Positions 61,318 through 64,000 of a stretch of DNA of 64,000 nt are shown one piece after another. The stretch is from positions 1,287,383 to 1,351,382 of the forward strand of contig NW_019091362.1 of NCBI RefSeq assembly GCF_001949145.1. The letters run 5' to 3'. Every line of letters begins with the position of its first letter. Position 1 is the stretch's first letter. A program made the position numbers and the translations under genes. This stretch comes from Acanthaster planci (lineage: Eukaryota; Echinodermata; Asteroidea; Valvatida; Acanthasteridae). The notes beneath the pieces are model-generated. The model was given only the letters and a program-made list of their open reading frames with translations, was not told the DNA's origin and made no database searches.

Positions 61318-62758
61318 GTAAGCGACTCTTGCTTGTTTTTGAACAAAGCTGCAATATGCAGAGTGTCTCCCCAGAGTCACATTATGAGGAAGGTCTATAC
61401 CCGTGGTGTTGAGTCAAGTCCCAGACATACCCTTTCTGTCAGCCTAATGAGTTAACAGTATGGAAATTCAAGTAGCATCCATGTACTGGTAGCTGTCCCT
61501 TCAGATTGTCAATTTGATGTCACCGACAAGACTTGTTCCAATCATTTCAATAAAGCATTCTGCTTGTAAACAAAATGTCCAAGTATCCATTGCAACTAAG
61601 GATAAAAATGGCTCCTTTGAAATAAAAAACATTCTACATTTTGTTCAAACCAGATCTGGAAGAATAAATGATTGGAAAGAGAAGCATTTTTCTTTCAAAA
61701 TATTTCAACTTTTCCCAATTCGTTTAAAATTTCTGAGAATTATGTTATGCATTGCAATGTTTTTGCTACCTCTACACCAACATTCCATTCAAGCTAAGGT
61801 TTTGCAAAGTCTATCTGAAAAATTCATTCCCTCTATCCGCTCCGAGCGGAACCAAAGAGGGTGTGGTTTTTTTGGTACTCACCGCATAGGCGCACCATGA
61901 GGCGTGCAAGTATATACACGTTTGACGCAGATTACATTGAGTACGCATAACCAATTTACTCCGGCATGTATGTACAGAACCTGCTTGTAACCACCTGTCT
62001 TTCTTTTCGCCTTTTGGGGTGCACTTCAGCTTGGGATGGCTAGATCATTCTTCCTTTCATAAGAGTGACTTCCGTTGAAAAGACAAGGTTATAGGCTGAT
62101 ACAGCAAAACTGAATTAGAAACCATGCATGCAATAGCACAGTAATGCTCGCATTCAGGTGATACAACAAATAGAAAACCTCTTTGACCAATAAGATGCTC
62201 TGATTTGTCCAATGCACATGCACCCCCGTCGAAAAAGGTCCACGGGAGTATCGTGCCACTGCAGTTGCGGCATCTCTTTGCATCAGTCTGTTGTTACATC
62301 CTAGTGACTGATTTTATTTTGTTCAGGGATCTTTATGTTGTTATGTGGACTTCCCACTCCTTTTCCTTATTTAATTATTGTTAAATACCCCTCGGTGCAT
62401 TTGAAACGCTCACTGGTGACAAACAGAAAGGTAGGGAGAATAAAAAACCTCTGCTACCATGTAAAAGGCTCTCTAATATGCCACAGATTTGTGAAGTCTC
62501 TTTTCTGCACCCTGTGCCAGACACTTGTGAGAAAGTTTATTCACAGTGTGCCTTACCCAAAGAAAGCTTGTTGCCTCATCAAAAAGTTACCTCTCTCATT
62601 CACTATGAGGAATAAACAAAATAAGTGACTGTGTATCATTTTATTTTCAGGCCTACTGATGGCAGTGTAACAGTTCTCTGTAAGTTGTTGCACTAGCATT
62701 TGGCAGGGTCTTGAAGTCAGTCATATCAAGACTAGCAATTATTTTTTGCGTCTTGCAG
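61318..62758. other. Intron, 1.4 kb
   Basis: It contains a diverged MITE-like copy at 62150-62290. The 128-codon frame at 61514-61900 has no recognisable content and no splice support. Confidence 0.75.
62150..62290 (+). mobile_element. MITE-like element, ACTGTGGTGGCAC family, copy 2
   Basis: The block CCTCTTTGACCAATAAGATG, then TTGTCCAATGCACATGCA, and then CGTGCCACTGCAGTTGCGGC followed by ATCAGTCTG, matches the order in 22115-22230. The left inverted end is hard to see, so the left boundary is approximate. Confidence 0.55.
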
Positions 62759-62858
62759 AGTCAACTTATCAGAATCATCAGATCATGATCGGCCGGCGTA
62801 TGATTTCACTGGTCTCTTTCACTGGACACCAGCCAGGACGGTTGAGGATGCACTGATT
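62759..62858 (+). CDS. KCNMA1-like: Slo channel exon: TGxFHW block before RCK2
   Basis: Borders are TCTTGCAG and GTGAGT, 100 nt, phase 2 to 0. It reads VNLSESSDHDRPAYDFTGLF, then HWTPARTVEDALI. Human is [21 protein letters not shown]. The TG-hydrophobic-FHW signature is shared by Slo1 and Slo3 and fixes the identity. An acceptor two bases later would give a stop, so 62759 is the start. Confidence 0.97.
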
Positions 62859-63048
62859 GTGAGTACAAAATATTGCTAAAGAATGTATTGTGACTCAATG
62901 CACATTTGAACATTTTATACATTAAATTTGGGCAATATAAAAATAAAATCATTTTCAAATTATAGATGTACAGTACAATGTGTAAGTCTTGCAGGAAGAA
63001 GTAATTACTCGCTACAGTATTTGAACTTCCATGAAACAAGTGAATCTA

Positions 63049-63170
63049 TGGCCGTGTCCGAAACGGGCTTCCAGAGCTACGGCTAGGTCTATTGTCTATG
63101 CGTCTCCACACATTTCCAATGGAGCGAAGACCTAGACCTAGCTCTAGACAAGAGATTCGGATACAGCCTA
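63049..63170. mobile_element. Small foldback element, GGCCGTGTCCGAA ends
   Basis: GGCCGTGTCCGAA on the left pairs with TTCGGATACAGCC on the right, and inner AGAGCTA/CTAGGTCTA blocks are also inverted. At 122 bp it is probably a MITE. No target duplication could be assigned. Confidence 0.65.
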
Positions 63171-63353
63171 AGTCACAGTTACCAATTCTGGTTATTTACT
63201 GAATGCCTGTAGAAATGGAGGAGGTACGAGGAACTAAATTCTGGATATTTTAATATATCATAATTCTGTTGTTTGATACATATTGGTTTAATGCTTGATT
63301 GTTATATGGGGAAATTACCTCCAAGAAATTGCTGTTATGTTCTATTTTCTAAT

Positions 63354-63604
63354 AGACTAAGTCATGTGACCTATAGTGTGTATCAAACATCACCAAACAC
63401 GGCATCTTTCCATAGCAAAGTGTGTTTTCAGTGTTGTTTACAAAAAATAAAGCCGAGTTTTGTGCTCAGCACATCAGTAGTCTGAAGACTTATCACCGCT
63501 AGCTTTAGTTTTGGTAAATGACACTTATGACACAATGTGCTGTGGGAGGACGCCATGTTTGCTGATGTTTAATGCCCACTGTGACTTAGCGGGCACAATC
63601 AGTC
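63354..63604 (+). mobile_element. Palindromic MITE, AGACCGATTGTGCCC family, copy 3
   Basis: The left end has lost part of the terminus (AGACTAAGTCATGTGACC instead of the full end). The right end GTGACTTAGCGGGCACAATC is well kept. The interior carries CAGCACATCAGTAGTC and TTTTGGTAAATGACACTTAT, as in copies 1 and 2. Confidence 0.8.
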
Positions 63605-63826
63605 GATTCATGATACTTTCATGTTTGGTGAGAAATGGACAGAATGAAGCATGCATAGCAACATTTACTAACAGAAAATTTATTATGGTACATACCTTTC
63701 AGTTCCCATGGTCAACTAGATTTTCCACAAAAGATTGATTTTATCAGAGCTGATGAGAGAGCCACTCAAAATCAGAAACACAAGTCACCTGATTGCCATG
63801 AAGTCTAATTCTCATCTCTACCTTAG

Positions 63827-64000
63827 ACATCAGCACAGAAGCGCCGATACCTGGTCAACCACATCATCGTTTGTCTCTTTGGAGACGAGTCGTCACCTCT
63901 GATTGGTCTGCGGAACTTTGTCATGCCGCTTAGAGCAAGCAATTTCAAATATGAAGACCTCAGGACCATCGTGTTCCTAGGCAACATCAAGTACATCGAG
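63827..64000 (+). CDS. KCNMA1-like: Slo channel exon: RCK2 start (runs to window edge)
   Basis: The exon follows CCTTAG in phase 0 and is open for 58 codons to the last base. It reads [20 protein letters not shown], then [20 protein letters not shown] and [18 protein letters not shown]. Human is [46 protein letters not shown]. The Pro and the Phe of [10 protein letters not shown] match Slo3 more than Slo1. The exon may continue beyond the window, so the end is not a true border. Confidence 0.97.

Larger units (their letters stand above)
62859..63826. other. Intron, 1.0 kb
   Basis: It contains a foldback at 63049-63170 and a MITE copy at 63354-63604. These two elements make up over a third of it. 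Confidence 0.85.
2882..64000 (+). other. KCNMA1-like: Slo-family (BK-type) potassium channel gene, middle part, multi-exon
   Basis: This span is one gene for a large-conductance, voltage- and ligand-gated potassium channel of the plasma membrane. Eighteen exons with GT-AG borders join in phase without a stop into 658 codons. In order they give S1, S2, S3, S4, S5, pore with STVGYGD, S6, RCK1, a short linker with a CRACH motif, and the first strand of RCK2 (VCLFGD). Order and spacing match Slo1; human Slo1 is about 1100-1200 residues, so S0, the start codon and most of RCK2 are outside the window. Most blocks read like Slo1, for example [19 protein letters not shown] and [19 protein letters not shown] few read like mammalian Slo3, such as DIFTIPPTF and LPEILQLLRVLRTSN. 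The Ca2+ residues of RCK1 are kept, which mammalian Slo3 lacks. Slo1 paralogue or early Slo1/Slo3 branch cannot be decided here. Family membership is nearly certain. Confidence 0.97.

Noticed and set aside
61514-61900. Open frame of 128 codons
   Set aside because: No recognisable protein pattern, AT-rich codons, no splice signals in keeping with the channel frame, and it lies within a well-defined intron.

Overview
The window is animal nuclear DNA: AT-rich, almost no long open frames, GT-AG introns of 0.2 to 24.6 kb, and many short inverted-repeat transposon remnants plus SINE and LINE fragments. It holds the middle part of one gene on the + strand, a Slo-family large-conductance potassium channel (Slo1/KCNMA1 type with some Slo3/KCNU1-like residues). 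Eighteen constitutive coding exons join in one uninterrupted frame (1974 nt, 658 codons) from S1 at 2882 to the start of RCK2 at 64000. Two further 48-nt exons look like optional cassettes. The N-terminal exons (S0 and the start codon) lie upstream and most of RCK2, including any calcium bowl, lies downstream. The exon architecture, large introns and repeat types suggest a marine invertebrate, perhaps an echinoderm or other invertebrate deuterostome; this is inference.

Layout. 2882-14940: exons for S1, S2, S3, S4-S5, pore plus S6, and the C-linker. 16562-16672: first RCK1 exon. 16673-41285: a 24.6-kb intron with repeats and a 497-base assembly gap. 41286-43049: three RCK1 exons. 43050-55097: a 12-kb interval with the two 48-nt cassettes. 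55098-58546: end of RCK1 and the CxxCH cysteine cluster. 59109-62858: RCK1-RCK2 linker. 63827-64000: start of RCK2.

The encoded channel has an intact GYGD filter, the S6 glutamates and voltage-sensor countercharges, but the third S4 arginine (human R213) is isoleucine. RCK1 calcium-site residues (D362, D367, M513, R514, E535) are kept, while the RCK1 Mg2+-site glutamates (E374, E399) are replaced by Asn and Arg. The two cassettes insert between R514 and E535, so splicing could alter the RCK1 Ca2+ sensor. Human numbering was placed by aligning from memory and should be confirmed. No second protein gene, functional tRNA, rRNA or CRISPR array was recognised.

The introns carry several small repeat families present in two or three copies in this window, a near-perfect 33-bp foldback, a LINE 3' end, tRNA-derived SINE pieces, and a strongly over-represented palindrome TACATGTA.
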